From positions 1 through 64,000 of the forward strand of contig JAKSRB010000002.1 of the NCBI GenBank assembly GCA_024403825.1: a DNA stretch of 64,000 nt. Reading direction: 5' to 3'. The notes beneath the pieces were generated by a model that did no database searches, was not told where the DNA came from, and was given only the letters and a program-made list of their open reading frames with translations. Every line of letters begins with the position of its first letter. Within the stretch, counting starts at the first letter, position 1. This DNA is from Ruminococcus sp. GTDB lineage: Bacteria > Bacillota > Clostridia > Oscillospirales > Acutalibacteraceae. This document shows positions 8,172 through 17,051 of the stretch, one piece after another. A program made the translations under genes and the position numbers.

Positions 8172-8951
8172 ATGTCAAATACTCAAAAACAAAATTCACA
8201 ACGCTATAACCTAATTGACTCAATACGAGGACTTGCCATAATAAATATGGTAGCATTTCACCTACTTTATGACCTATTCGGTATATATAATTTTCAAGAT
8301 AAAAGCAACTGGATTTATCAGCCAGCAACAATAATCTGGGAAAGAGCAATAAGCATTACATTCATAATTATTGCAGGAATATGTGTTAATTTTTCAAAAC
8401 AGGCTGTAAAGCGAGGAATACTGTTAATTATGTGCGGTATATTGATAACCGCTGTAACCTCATATATTATGCCTGAGCAGATTATCAGATTTGGAATACT
8501 GAGTTTTCTGGGAATGTCGGTTATAATTACTCGATTACTTCAAAATCAGCTTTCAAAAATTCCGCCATTCTGTGGATTTGTGATTTCAATTATATTGTAT
8601 TTAGCAACCTTCGGTATTCCAAATCATTATATAGGTATTTTTGATAAACCCTTATTACAGCTTCCGGATTTTCTATATAGTATTAACGGATTGGAATTTT
8701 TAGGATTCAGAACACCTGAGTTTTTTTCAACAGATTATTTTCCGCTTTTACCCCACTACTTTATATTTGTTGCAGGATTTTATCTATGGAAAATAGTTCT
8801 GAAATATAAGCCTCTGAGAAACCTGTTTAAAATAAAAATTCCGATACTGAATGTAATCGGAAAATACAGTCTTATAATATATTTACTCCACCAAGTAATA
8901 ATAACATTAATTTGTATGTATATTTTTGAGGGAACTATCACTCTTTTTTAG
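8172..8951 (+). CDS. DUF1624 polytopic membrane protein (acyltransferase-like)
   Basis: A 259-residue integral membrane protein with about seven hydrophobic segments. The N-terminus RYNLIDSIRGLAIINMVAFHLLYD is the hallmark of the DUF1624/HGSNAT-like family, where D-x-x-R-G and a following His in the first helix recall membrane acyltransferases. The length and the C-terminal SLIIYLLHQ segment fit the family. The substrate is unknown; heparan acetyltransferase is only a distant relative. It has its own promoter and terminator, so it is monocistronic. Confidence 0.87.
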   Translation: MSNTQKQNSQRYNLIDSIRGLAIINMVAFHLLYDLFGIYNFQDKSNWIYQPATIIWERAISITFIIIAGICVNFSKQAVKRGILLIMCGILITAVTSYIMPEQIIRFGILSFLGMSVIITRLLQNQLSKIPPFCGFVISIILYLATFGIPNHYIGIFDKPLLQLPDFLYSINGLEFLGFRTPEFFSTDYFPLLPHYFIFVAGFYLWKIVLKYKPLRNLFKIKIPILNVIGKYSLIIYLLHQVIITLICMYIFEGTITLF

Positions 8952-8969
8952 AGTGGCAGTTCCCTTTTT
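8930..8969 (+). terminator. Terminator of the DUF1624 gene
   Basis: GGGAACT-ATCACTCT and AGAGTGGC-AGTTCCC form a long stem followed by TTTTTG. The 5' arm overlaps the last codons of the gene. Confidence 0.9.
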
Positions 8970-8978
8970 GTGTAATAT

Positions 8979-9857
8979 TTATTTTTCCGTAAGAACCTTA
9001 TAGCTCTCAGGTCTTCTATCTCTGAATATTCCCCAGCCAAGTCTGTTTTCATATATTTCATCAAGGTCAAATTCTGCTGTAAGAACCTCTTCCCTATCCC
9101 TTGATGCCTCAGCTATGATTTCTCCTGTTTCATCTGTTATGAATGAAGAACCATAAAATTCAAGTGCGGAGCTTTGTCCGCCATTTTCTGCACAAGGCTT
9201 AACTTCCTCTCTGCCAATCCTGTTTGCCGCAATTACAGGTATAACATTTGCTACTGAATGTCCCTGCATAGCTCTTTGCCACCTACGCATACTGTCACAT
9301 TCAAGTATAGGCTCTGAGCCTATGGCTGTAGGATAAAATATCATTTCTGCACCATTCAAGGTTAATGCTCTCGCTGTTTCAGGGAACCACTGGTCCCAGC
9401 AAATTCCTACACCTATTGTTCCAAATTTTGTTTTAAATACCTTAAAGCCTGTATCTCCCGGAATAAAGTAAAATTTTTCCTGATAATAATGGTCATCAGG
9501 TATATGTGTTTTTCTGTAAATTCCAAGATTTTCTCCGTCTGAATCCAACACACATACTGTATTGAAAAGTCGGTTTCCGTCCTTTTCATAAAAGCTTACT
9601 ATGATTACTACGGATAATTCCTTTGCTACACTCTTGAAATGATTTACCGCATCATTTTCCTCAACTGTCTTTGCAAAGCTATAATAATCATATCTGCGTT
9701 CCTGACAAAAATACTGCCTTTCAAATAACTCAGGTAATAAAATTATATTTGCACCCTGAGCAACCGCATTTCTCAGCAATTCCTCAGCCTTTGCTATATT
9801 TTCAATTACATTTTCAGTACATTTCATCTGTACAGCGGAAGCCCTTACTTTTCTCAT
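8979..9857 (-). CDS. aguB: N-carbamoylputrescine amidase
   Basis: A nitrilase-superfamily enzyme that hydrolyses N-carbamoylputrescine to putrescine, CO2 and ammonia. The Glu-Lys-Cys triad is visible in LPELFERQYFC, RKTHIPDDHYY and GVGICWDQWFPE. The DDHYYQEKFYF segment is characteristic of this subfamily. At 292 residues it is full length. It is last in the polyamine operon, directly after aguA, whose product it consumes. GAAAGG precedes the ATG. Confidence 0.95.
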   Translation of the reverse strand: MRKVRASAVQMKCTENVIENIAKAEELLRNAVAQGANIILLPELFERQYFCQERRYDYYSFAKTVEENDAVNHFKSVAKELSVVIIVSFYEKDGNRLFNTVCVLDSDGENLGIYRKTHIPDDHYYQEKFYFIPGDTGFKVFKTKFGTIGVGICWDQWFPETARALTLNGAEMIFYPTAIGSEPILECDSMRRWQRAMQGHSVANVIPVIAANRIGREEVKPCAENGGQSSALEFYGSSFITDETGEIIAEASRDREEVLTAEFDLDEIYENRLGWGIFRDRRPESYKVLTEK

Positions 9858-9873
9858 ATAAATTTACCTTTCA

Positions 9874-10998
9874 TCATTTTGGAATTTGCTGTGTTATACA
9901 ATGAATATTTCCTCCGCCAACAATTATATCACCTGCATAAACAGGAATAATTTTGCGGTCTGGGCAGATTCTTTTCATAATTTCAACTGCAAACCTGTCA
10001 CTTTCCACATTTGCCCCTCCAAACTGTGGAAAAATAATCGCTTCATTGCAAAAATAAAAATTTACATATGATGCCGCTAAGCGTTCGCCAAGCTCTCTTG
10101 TATCTTCGCCCTCTTCAAATTCGTATCCGAGCAAGTCCTTTTCTTCTATACATACAGGTGTTGACGGTATCGGCAATTTATGAACCTTGATTTTTCTTCC
10201 CTTTGCATCAACAGTATTTTCAAGAACTTCCAGACAAGCCTTTGAACGGCTGTACTGAAAATCATTTTCATCATCTGTCCACGCAAGCACAACCTCGGCA
10301 GGCTTTATAAATGCACATATATTATCAATATGCCCATTCGTTTCGTCATTATAAATTCCAGACGGCAGCCAGATTATTTTTGACACGCCAAGATATTTTT
10401 TTAATGTTTCCTCTATCTGGATTTTTGTCATCTGTGGATTTCTGCCCTTACTCAATAGACATTCCTCGGTTGTTATCAGAGTACCCTCTCCGTCTGTATG
10501 AATTGAACCGCCCTCAAGTACAAATGGGTGAGCATCATATAATTTATAACCAGTACTATTGCAAAACTCTTTAGGTATTCTATCATCCTTATCCCAGCTT
10601 GCATATAGTCCGTCATATTCACCGCCCCATGCGTTGAATTTCCAATCTATAGCCCTGACATCTCCGTTTGAATTTTTAACAAAGGTCGGTGCTGTATCTC
10701 TTGCCCATGCATCATCTGAATTTATATTCAAAACCTCAACATTTTCAGAATTTTCAAAAATCTTTCTTGCCTTTTCAATTTTTCTGTCGCTTGCAAGAAC
10801 ATACACCTTTTCAAAAACAGCTATATTTTTTATTATCTCTGTAAATGCTTTTTCAGCATATTTTGCATCATAACACCAAGAGCCTTTTCGCTCAGGAAAT
10901 ATCATTATTGTTCCGCTATGCTCTGAAAATTCGGCAGGCATATAATAGCCGTCATCTGACGGATATTTTATATTGTCCTGATTACTATAACTATTCAT
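9874..10998 (-). CDS. aguA: Agmatine deiminase
   Basis: Converts agmatine to N-carbamoylputrescine and ammonia. It is a 374-residue guanidino-modifying enzyme. GGGNIHCITQQ holds the catalytic Cys near residue 367. The WARDTAPTF and EGGSIHTDGEGT segments contain conserved substrate and His/Asp residues. Its ATG overlaps the nspC stop by one base (TAATG). With speA upstream and aguB downstream it completes the arginine-agmatine-putrescine route. Confidence 0.96.
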   Translation of the reverse strand: MNSYSNQDNIKYPSDDGYYMPAEFSEHSGTIMIFPERKGSWCYDAKYAEKAFTEIIKNIAVFEKVYVLASDRKIEKARKIFENSENVEVLNINSDDAWARDTAPTFVKNSNGDVRAIDWKFNAWGGEYDGLYASWDKDDRIPKEFCNSTGYKLYDAHPFVLEGGSIHTDGEGTLITTEECLLSKGRNPQMTKIQIEETLKKYLGVSKIIWLPSGIYNDETNGHIDNICAFIKPAEVVLAWTDDENDFQYSRSKACLEVLENTVDAKGRKIKVHKLPIPSTPVCIEEKDLLGYEFEEGEDTRELGERLAASYVNFYFCNEAIIFPQFGGANVESDRFAVEIMKRICPDRKIIPVYAGDIIVGGGNIHCITQQIPK

Positions 10999-12125
10999 TA
11001 TGACAGCCTTTCCTTAAAATCAATATATGAAAATTCCTTGATTATCTCACAATCATCTTCACTATGCATAAGCACAATAGACGGCAAAGGCATTCCGTTA
11101 AAGGTATTATTCTTCACCATTGAATAAATCGCCATATCCTCAAAAATCAGACGGTCACCAATTTTTATCTCCTCATCAAAGCTGTAATCTCCGATTACAT
11201 CGCCTGCAAGGCAGGTACAGGAGGATAATCTGTAGGTATATTTCTTTTCATTCGGCTTACCGCTGTTTTTAAGAGGTGGTCTGTACGGCATTTCAAGAAC
11301 ATCAGGCATATGACAGGCTGCGGAGGTATCTAAAATCAGTACATCAATTCCGTTATGAACTATATCCATAACCTCTGTAACAAGATAACCTGCATTGAGC
11401 GCAATCGCTTCGCCTGGTTCAAGATATACCTCAACATTATATTTATTTTTAACATAATTTATCAGATTTTCAAGAGCCTCAATATCATAATCCGCCCTTG
11501 TAATATGATGTCCGCCACCAAAATTAAGCCATTTTGCATTGTAAAAATACTTACCGAATTTTTCTTCTACAGCATTAAAGGTTTTAATTAAATCATCGCT
11601 GTTCTGCTCACAAAGTGTATGAAAATGAAATCCCTCAACACCCTCCAGCAAATCCTCTCTGAAATTATCCTTTGTAACTCCAAGCCTTGAACCATATGCA
11701 CAAGGGTCATATATTTCGTGTCCCTCCTGTGTTGAAAACTCAGGATTTAAGCGTATTCCAACACTTACATCTGAATTTTGCCACACCTTTCTATGCTTTT
11801 CAAGCTGTGAAAAGGAATTGAATACAATATGACCGCATATTTTAACTATCTCCTGCATATCCTCAGCTTTAAATGCCGGTGCAAAAATATGGGTTTCTCC
11901 TCCAAAACATTCCGCACCAAGCCTTGCTTCATATAGTCCGCTTGCGGTTGTTCCGACAAGATATTTACCTATAAGCGGATAAGTACAAAATGCTGAAAAT
12001 GCCTTTTGTGCAAGCAATATTTTACAGCCTGTATGCTTTTGGACTCCGTCCAGAATTTCGAGATTTTTTATTAATTTCTGCTCATCAATTACATAGCAGG
12101 GAGTTTTTAATTCTGAAAAATTCAT
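10998..12125 (-). CDS. nspC: Carboxynorspermidine/carboxyspermidine decarboxylase
   Basis: A PLP-dependent fold III decarboxylase (alanine racemase-like barrel plus beta domain), 375 residues. The PLP lysine lies in ILLAQKAFSAF near the N-terminus. GFHFHTLCEQ, LNFGGGHH and EPGEAIALNAGYL are family signatures, and CTCLAGDVIGDY holds the C-terminal catalytic Cys/Asp. It decarboxylates carboxyspermidine (or carboxynorspermidine) to the free polyamine. It follows the matching dehydrogenase gene by 9 bases. Confidence 0.95.
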   Translation of the reverse strand: MNFSELKTPCYVIDEQKLIKNLEILDGVQKHTGCKILLAQKAFSAFCTYPLIGKYLVGTTASGLYEARLGAECFGGETHIFAPAFKAEDMQEIVKICGHIVFNSFSQLEKHRKVWQNSDVSVGIRLNPEFSTQEGHEIYDPCAYGSRLGVTKDNFREDLLEGVEGFHFHTLCEQNSDDLIKTFNAVEEKFGKYFYNAKWLNFGGGHHITRADYDIEALENLINYVKNKYNVEVYLEPGEAIALNAGYLVTEVMDIVHNGIDVLILDTSAACHMPDVLEMPYRPPLKNSGKPNEKKYTYRLSSCTCLAGDVIGDYSFDEEIKIGDRLIFEDMAIYSMVKNNTFNGMPLPSIVLMHSEDDCEIIKEFSYIDFKERLS

Positions 12126-12134
12126 CTTTTCCTC

Positions 12135-13394
12135 TTAATCAACCAAGGTTGGATTTTCGTCAACAACCCAAGGTAAACCAAATTTATTGAGTGCCTCCAT
12201 ATATGGGTCTGGGTCAAACTCTTCTACTGTAAATACACCTGATTTTTTCCACTTTCCGCTAAGAACAAGTGATGCCCCAATCATTGCAGGTACACCAGTA
12301 GTATATGAAACCGCCTGAGAACCAACTTCCTTATAACATTCCTGATGGTCACACATATTATAAATATAAACTGACTTTTCCTTGCCGTCCTTTATACCTG
12401 TAAATATACAACCGATATTTGTCTTACCAACAGTTCTCGGACCAAGTGATGCAGGGTCAGGCAAAAGCTCCTTTAAAAACTGTATCGGCACAATTTCTTT
12501 TCCCTCGTACATAATTGGCTCTGTTGATAACATTCCTACATTTTCAAGACATTTCATATGTGTAAGGTAGCTCTGACCAAAGGTCATAAAAAATCGTATT
12601 CTCTTTACATTTGGAATATTCTTTGCAAGTGACTCAATTTCTTCGTGATGTAGTAAATACATATCCTTTTCGCCTACACCGTCAAAATTAAATACTCTCT
12701 TAATTGCCATTGGCTCTGTTTCTATCCATTTGCCGTTTTCCCAGTATGAACCATTTGCGGAAACCTCTCTGAGATTAATTTCAGGATTAAAATTAGTCGC
12801 AAACGGATAACCATGGTCACCACCATTACAATCAAGAATATCAATATAATGAATTTCATCAAAATAATGCTTTAATGCATATGCTGTAAACACGCTTGTA
12901 ACACCTGGGTCAAAGCCTGTTCCTAAAAGTCCTGTAATTCCAGCTTTTTCAAATTTTTCTTTATATGCCCACTGCCATGAATAATCAAAATATGCAGTAA
13001 AGCCAAGCTCTTTACAACGCTTGTCATATGCCTCACGCCACTCTGGCTCTGTTATATCCTCAGGCTCATAGTTTGCTGTATCAATATAATCAACCTTTGT
13101 TTCAAGGCAGGCATCCATTATTGTCAAATCCTGATATGGCAAAGCAAGATTAAGCACAGCCTGTGGCTTATAATTATTTATCAAATTTACAAGCTCAGCC
13201 TTATTATCAGCATCTACCTTAGCTGTTGTAATTACAGTTGATGTTGTATTTTCAAGCTTTGCTTTTAAAGCATCGCATTTTGACTTTGTACGGCTTGCAA
13301 TACATATTTCAGTGAATACCTCGCTATTCTGACAGCACTTATGAATTGCTACACTTGCAACTCCGCCACAACCAATTATTAATAATCTGCTCAT
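12135..13394 (-). CDS. Carboxy(nor)spermidine dehydrogenase, saccharopine dehydrogenase family
   Basis: A 419-residue NAD(P)H-dependent enzyme. The Rossmann motif is LIIGCGGVASVAIHKC at the N-terminus, and GLLGTGFDPGVTSVFTAYA and DCNGGDHGYPFATNFNP are typical of the LYS1-like carboxyspermidine group. It condenses aspartate semialdehyde with putrescine (or diaminopropane) to form carboxyspermidine, which the next gene product decarboxylates. The putrescine-forming genes beside it make spermidine the more likely end product. GAGAGG precedes the ATG. Confidence 0.94.
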   Translation of the reverse strand: MSRLLIIGCGGVASVAIHKCCQNSEVFTEICIASRTKSKCDALKAKLENTTSTVITTAKVDADNKAELVNLINNYKPQAVLNLALPYQDLTIMDACLETKVDYIDTANYEPEDITEPEWREAYDKRCKELGFTAYFDYSWQWAYKEKFEKAGITGLLGTGFDPGVTSVFTAYALKHYFDEIHYIDILDCNGGDHGYPFATNFNPEINLREVSANGSYWENGKWIETEPMAIKRVFNFDGVGEKDMYLLHHEEIESLAKNIPNVKRIRFFMTFGQSYLTHMKCLENVGMLSTEPIMYEGKEIVPIQFLKELLPDPASLGPRTVGKTNIGCIFTGIKDGKEKSVYIYNMCDHQECYKEVGSQAVSYTTGVPAMIGASLVLSGKWKKSGVFTVEEFDPDPYMEALNKFGLPWVVDENPTLVD

Positions 13395-13413
13395 ATTCTA
13401 TTTACCTCTCAAA

Positions 13414-14271
13414 TTAAAAATTTTCTTCTTCCTTTAATAAGTCTTCAACATATTTTGGCAGCATAAATGCTCCGTTATGAAGATTAGTAGTATAATACCA
13501 TGTCTGAATGTTTCTTTCATTCCAGCGTTTTGCGTTCATATCCCTTAATGGGTGATATTTTTTTGATGCAAAGCCAAATAACCAATATCCTGCCGAACAG
13601 GTTGGAATATGTGCCTGATAAACCTTACTTAATGGAAATGACCTGCACACTCGCCTATGCATTGAGCGACATGCCTCTTCCTCTTCATCATAGAAAGGAC
13701 TTCCATGCTGATAAACCATTATTCCGTCATCCTTCAAAGCCTTGAAACAACTGCCGTAAAATTCCTTTGTAAAAAGTCCCTCAGTATGACCAAATGGGTC
13801 GGTAGCATCATTTATAATCAAATCATATTCACTATGGCAGGTACGCAGAAATCTCAGTCCGTCCTGATAATATATATTTACCCTTTCATCTTCCAGACCT
13901 CTTGCATTATCAGGAAAATATTCTTTGCAGACCTCAACAAACATTTCATCAGGTTCAACAACATCTATAACTTCAATTTCATCATAATGTGACAGCTCTC
14001 TTGCCACACCACCGTCACCGCCACCGATTACAAGAACCTTCTTAACATCAGGATGTACTGCCATTGGAACATGGACTATCATTTCATCATATACAAATTC
14101 ATCTTTTTCAGAAAAAATTACATCACCATTTGAGGTTATAAACCTGCCAAATTCATCAGATTCAAAAACATCTATCTGCTGAAAATCACTTTGCCTGCTG
14201 CATAACTGCTTTTCAACTCTGATTGATAGCTCAACATTATCTGTATGTCTTTCAGAAAACCAAAATTCCAT
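13414..14271 (-). CDS. speE: Polyamine aminopropyltransferase (spermidine synthase)
   Basis: A 285-residue methyltransferase-fold enzyme that moves an aminopropyl group from decarboxylated SAM to putrescine. VLVIGGGDGGVARE is the cofactor loop, NDATDPFGHTEGLFTKEFY carries the catalytic Asp, and YQHGSPF follows. Full length. No speD (SAM decarboxylase) lies in the window, so its cofactor supply must come from elsewhere, or this enzyme may make a different product. It lies between speA and the carboxyspermidine pair. Confidence 0.94.
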   Translation of the reverse strand: MEFWFSERHTDNVELSIRVEKQLCSRQSDFQQIDVFESDEFGRFITSNGDVIFSEKDEFVYDEMIVHVPMAVHPDVKKVLVIGGGDGGVARELSHYDEIEVIDVVEPDEMFVEVCKEYFPDNARGLEDERVNIYYQDGLRFLRTCHSEYDLIINDATDPFGHTEGLFTKEFYGSCFKALKDDGIMVYQHGSPFYDEEEEACRSMHRRVCRSFPLSKVYQAHIPTCSAGYWLFGFASKKYHPLRDMNAKRWNERNIQTWYYTTNLHNGAFMLPKYVEDLLKEEENF

Positions 14272-14286
14272 TTAATACCTCCCACC

Positions 14287-15735
14287 TTATTTAAGTACAT
14301 TCAGATATTCAATTTCAGGGTCCTCGGTTCCCTGCATTGAACAACCCTTTTCCTTTGCATAATTAATATATTCTATAATTTCATTTGTTATCATTTCACC
14401 AGGCGATAAAATAGGTATTCCCGGAGGATAGCACATTACAAATTCACTACATATTCTTCCTGAGGTTTCAGAAATAGGCAAAGCTTCCTTTTCTGCATAA
14501 AATGCTTCCCTCGGTGTTGTTGCAACAAGCGGAGATATATACTCCATACTGAGCATTTTTGTATTATCCTTTGAATATAATCTCTTAATATCCGCTAATG
14601 CTCCTACAAGTCTTTCAATATCCTGTATTCTGTCGCCTATTGAAATGTAGGCAAGTATATTGCCAATATCGCCAAACTCTATCTGAATATCATACTCGTC
14701 ACGCAGCAAATCATAAACCTCTATGCCTGCAAGTCCAATATCTCTTGTAAATACAGAAAGCTTTGTTACATCATACGCAAAAATACTTTTTCCGTTTGTA
14801 AGCTCCTGACCGTATGCGTAATATCCGCCTATGCTATTGATTTCATTTCTTGCATATTCAGCCATTTTCATAACCTTTTCAAAAGACTCTTTTCCACGCA
14901 ATGCAAGATTTCTTCTTGAAATATCAAGACTTGACAATAACAGATAAGATGCACTTGTTGTCTGAGTAAGATTAATTATCTGACCAACATATTCCCATCT
15001 TACACCCTTATTTGTTAAAAGGAAAGAGCTTTGGGTAAGACTTCCACCAGATTTATGCATTGATACTGCCGCCATATCAGCACCAGCCTCCATTGCCGAA
15101 ACAGGGAGATTATCAGAAAAATAAAAATGCGTTCCATGTGCCTCATCAGCAAGCACCATCATACCATTTTTATGTGCAAGTCTGACTATTTCACGAATAT
15201 CAGAGCAAATTCCATAATATGTAGGATTATTAACAAGAATAGCTACGGCATCAGGATTATCATTTATTGCCTGCTCGACCTGAGAAATATCCATACCGAG
15301 AGAAATACCAATACGGCTGTCAACCTCAGGATTAACATATGCAGGAACTCCGCCACAAAGCACCAGAGCATTAATAACACTCTTATGTACATTTCTTGGT
15401 AAAATAATTTTATCTCCTGCCTTACATACTGACCAAATCATACTTTGTACAGCCGAGGTAGTACCACCGACCATAAAAAATGCATGCTCTGCACCAAAGG
15501 CATCTGCCGCAAGCTGTTCAGCATCCCTGATAACAGATACTGGGTGGCAGAGATTATCAAGCGGTTTCATTGAATTTACATCAATACCGACACATTTTTC
15601 ACCAAGCAGTTCAACAAGTTCACGATTACCTCTGCCCCTCTTATGTCCCGGAACATCAAAGGGTACAACACGCTGTTTACGAAATCTTTGCAAAGCCTCA
15701 TAAATAGGAGCTTTTTTCTGAGCCTCAATATTCAT
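14287..15735 (-). CDS. speA: Arginine decarboxylase (Orn/Lys/Arg decarboxylase, PLP fold I)
   Basis: A 482-residue aspartate-aminotransferase-fold decarboxylase of the short Bacillus SpeA type. PFDVPGHKRGRGN begins the catalytic domain, VLADEAHGTHF holds the PLP-binding Asp, AVSMHKSGGSLTQSS holds the PLP lysine, and PPGIPILSPGE marks the C-terminal domain. Arginine is inferred as the substrate because agmatine-using genes follow. The frame extends to 15807, but AGAGG 9 bases upstream of ATG 15735 (MNIEAQKKAPIYEAL) sets the start. It is the first gene of the polyamine operon. Confidence 0.94.
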   Translation of the reverse strand: MNIEAQKKAPIYEALQRFRKQRVVPFDVPGHKRGRGNRELVELLGEKCVGIDVNSMKPLDNLCHPVSVIRDAEQLAADAFGAEHAFFMVGGTTSAVQSMIWSVCKAGDKIILPRNVHKSVINALVLCGGVPAYVNPEVDSRIGISLGMDISQVEQAINDNPDAVAILVNNPTYYGICSDIREIVRLAHKNGMMVLADEAHGTHFYFSDNLPVSAMEAGADMAAVSMHKSGGSLTQSSFLLTNKGVRWEYVGQIINLTQTTSASYLLLSSLDISRRNLALRGKESFEKVMKMAEYARNEINSIGGYYAYGQELTNGKSIFAYDVTKLSVFTRDIGLAGIEVYDLLRDEYDIQIEFGDIGNILAYISIGDRIQDIERLVGALADIKRLYSKDNTKMLSMEYISPLVATTPREAFYAEKEALPISETSGRICSEFVMCYPPGIPILSPGEMITNEIIEYINYAKEKGCSMQGTEDPEIEYLNVLK

Positions 15736-15775
15736 AATAATAATCCTCTTTACAGACAGTAACTCAATAGAATTA

Positions 15776-15809
15776 CAAATAATAAAAGGTGATACAAATT
15801 GTATCACCT
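15776..15809 (-). terminator. Intrinsic terminator between leader RNA and speA
   Basis: A perfect inverted repeat with arms AGGTGATACA and TGTATCACCT (15787-15809), followed on the minus strand by TTTTATTATTT. It stands upstream of the speA start, so any transcript from the promoter near 16.1 kb must read through it to express the polyamine operon. Confidence 0.85.
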
Positions 15810-16114
15810 GTAATCAACAATATTCAATTTATAGAATAACTATAAATAAAAATATTTCCGTTTTCAGAGCGTTTACAGCAAATATACTTACTACTCTTAT
15901 TGACCGTTTCACAAGTGATGTGCAAATAGCACCGATTATAAAGTAATCAACTTATAAAATTTGAGCTTCTAACTCAATCAATAATGTGGCAAAAGCCACT
16001 CTCGGCAGCTGACCCGCCTGTCCGTATGGGCTTAACTTACAAAAAGCAAGTGGTCATATATTTGCATGAAAACAGAAATAAACAATCTTCACGCCAAAGT
16101 ACAATAAAAAGTAC
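15787..16114 (-). ncRNA. Structured leader RNA or small RNA upstream of the polyamine operon
   Basis: It begins at a consensus promoter and ends at an intrinsic terminator, with no ORF between. Local stems: AGTAC/GTACT near the start, GTGGC-TTTT-GCCAC (about 16003), GAG/CTC around 15970, GATTA/TAATC (about 15942), GTGC/GCAC (about 15930). The GC-richer segment CCATACGGACAGGCGGG stands out in AT-rich surroundings. I do not find T-box, SAM, lysine or guanidine-I signatures that I could defend. It is either a transcription-attenuation leader for speA-aguB or an independent RNA. Confidence 0.6.
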
Positions 16115-16120
16115 TCCACT

Positions 16121-16149
16121 ATAATAAAACAAATTTTTCTATTTGTCAA
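16121..16149 (-). promoter_or_regulatory. Sigma-A promoter of the polyamine leader
   Basis: On the minus strand TTGACA (16149-16144), 17-base spacer, TATTAT (16126-16121). It is the only strong promoter upstream of speA, about 380 bases before its start codon. Confidence 0.8.
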
Positions 16150-16199
16150 GAAAAATATTTACGCAATTAAAAAGTAAAAACTAATTTAAATCATAGTCC

Positions 16200-16228
16200 T
16201 TTACATTCAAATATTTTAGATTTATAAT
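16200..16228 (+). promoter_or_regulatory. Promoter of the MmcQ/YjbR gene
   Basis: TTTACA (16200-16205), 17 bases, TATAAT (16223-16228), divergent from the polyamine leader promoter. Confidence 0.7.
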
Positions 16229-16314
16229 TATTGTATTATAAAAAACTTACTAAAATTACAGCTAAAGCTAATCTGACAAAAAATTAAGAAATGATTAATT
16301 AAAGGACAGAAAAA

Positions 16315-16650
16315 ATGACAGAGCGACAAGAAATAATCAACTATTGTCTTACATATAAAAATGCATATGAGGACTATCCATTTAGTGATAAAAACTGGTG
16401 TGTAATACGCCACAGGGAAAACAACAAGGTATTTGCGTGGATATTCAATAAAGATGGTAATGTATGGATAAATTTAAAATGCAAGCCTGAGCTTACACAA
16501 TTCTGGAGAAACACATATAAAGCAGTAATTCCGGCTTATCATTTGAATAAGGAGCATTGGAACTCAGTAATATTGAATGATACTGTACCAACCGAAGATA
16601 TTTTCAATATGATTGCTGACAGCTACAATTTAACTTTGAATAAAAAATAA
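16315..16650 (+). CDS. MmcQ/YjbR family protein
   Basis: A 111-residue cytoplasmic protein of the MmcQ/YjbR (DUF419) fold, with double-wing DNA-binding-like topology. Signatures visible: the YEDYPFSDKNWCVIRH start, KVFAWIF, INLKCKPE and the C-terminal KEHWNSVILNDTVP. Its biochemical role is not established for the family. It is a single-gene unit with its own promoter and terminator. AAAGGA precedes the ATG. Confidence 0.88.
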   Translation: MTERQEIINYCLTYKNAYEDYPFSDKNWCVIRHRENNKVFAWIFNKDGNVWINLKCKPELTQFWRNTYKAVIPAYHLNKEHWNSVILNDTVPTEDIFNMIADSYNLTLNKK

Positions 16651-16653
16651 AAA

Positions 16654-16703
16654 GGCTGAGAAAATGAGGTTATAAACACTTCATTTTCTCAGCCATTTTT
16701 ATT
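16654..16703 (+). terminator. Terminator of the MmcQ/YjbR gene
   Basis: GGCTGAGAAAATGA pairs perfectly with TCATTTTCTCAGCC and is followed by ATTTTTATTT. Confidence 0.92.
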
Positions 16704-16929
16704 TACCATAATATACATGAATCCCTTTGTTTTCAACATATTCCCGCTATAATTTTATTGCATATTTGTAATTATAATTAAATATTAATTACATATATAT
16801 TATAAGTTTGTAAATCATTTAAGAACTATTGTAAGAATTTTGTTGCTATATTTACAAAGATTTTTTCATCCGCAATTTGCAAAATTAAGATATTTCTGAG
16901 ATATTTTTACTTTTCAAGGCTAAATACAC

Positions 16930-16991
16930 TTGATTTTTATTTGCTTTTATGTTAAAATTGTAATTGTGAAGTTACATTTTTGTAACTTCAC
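16930..16991 (+). promoter_or_regulatory. Putative promoter and 11-bp inverted repeat upstream of the CHAP gene
   Basis: TTGATT (16930-16935), 17 bases, TAAAAT (16953-16958). Just downstream, GTGAAGTTACA and TGTAACTTCAC (16966-16991) form a perfect inverted repeat at the expected 5' end of the message. It could be an operator or a 5' stabilising hairpin. The rest of 16704-16929 is AT-rich and shows nothing I can name. Confidence 0.5.
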
Positions 16992-17051
16992 GATATATAA
17001 TGGAAATTTCATAATGTCAACAAAAAGAAAGGATGATAACTTATCGGTATT

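Noticed and set aside
15787..16114. T-box or SAM riboswitch upstream of speA
   Set aside because: I found no T-box GGUGGNACC element and no SAM-I core in the leader. The class is left open.
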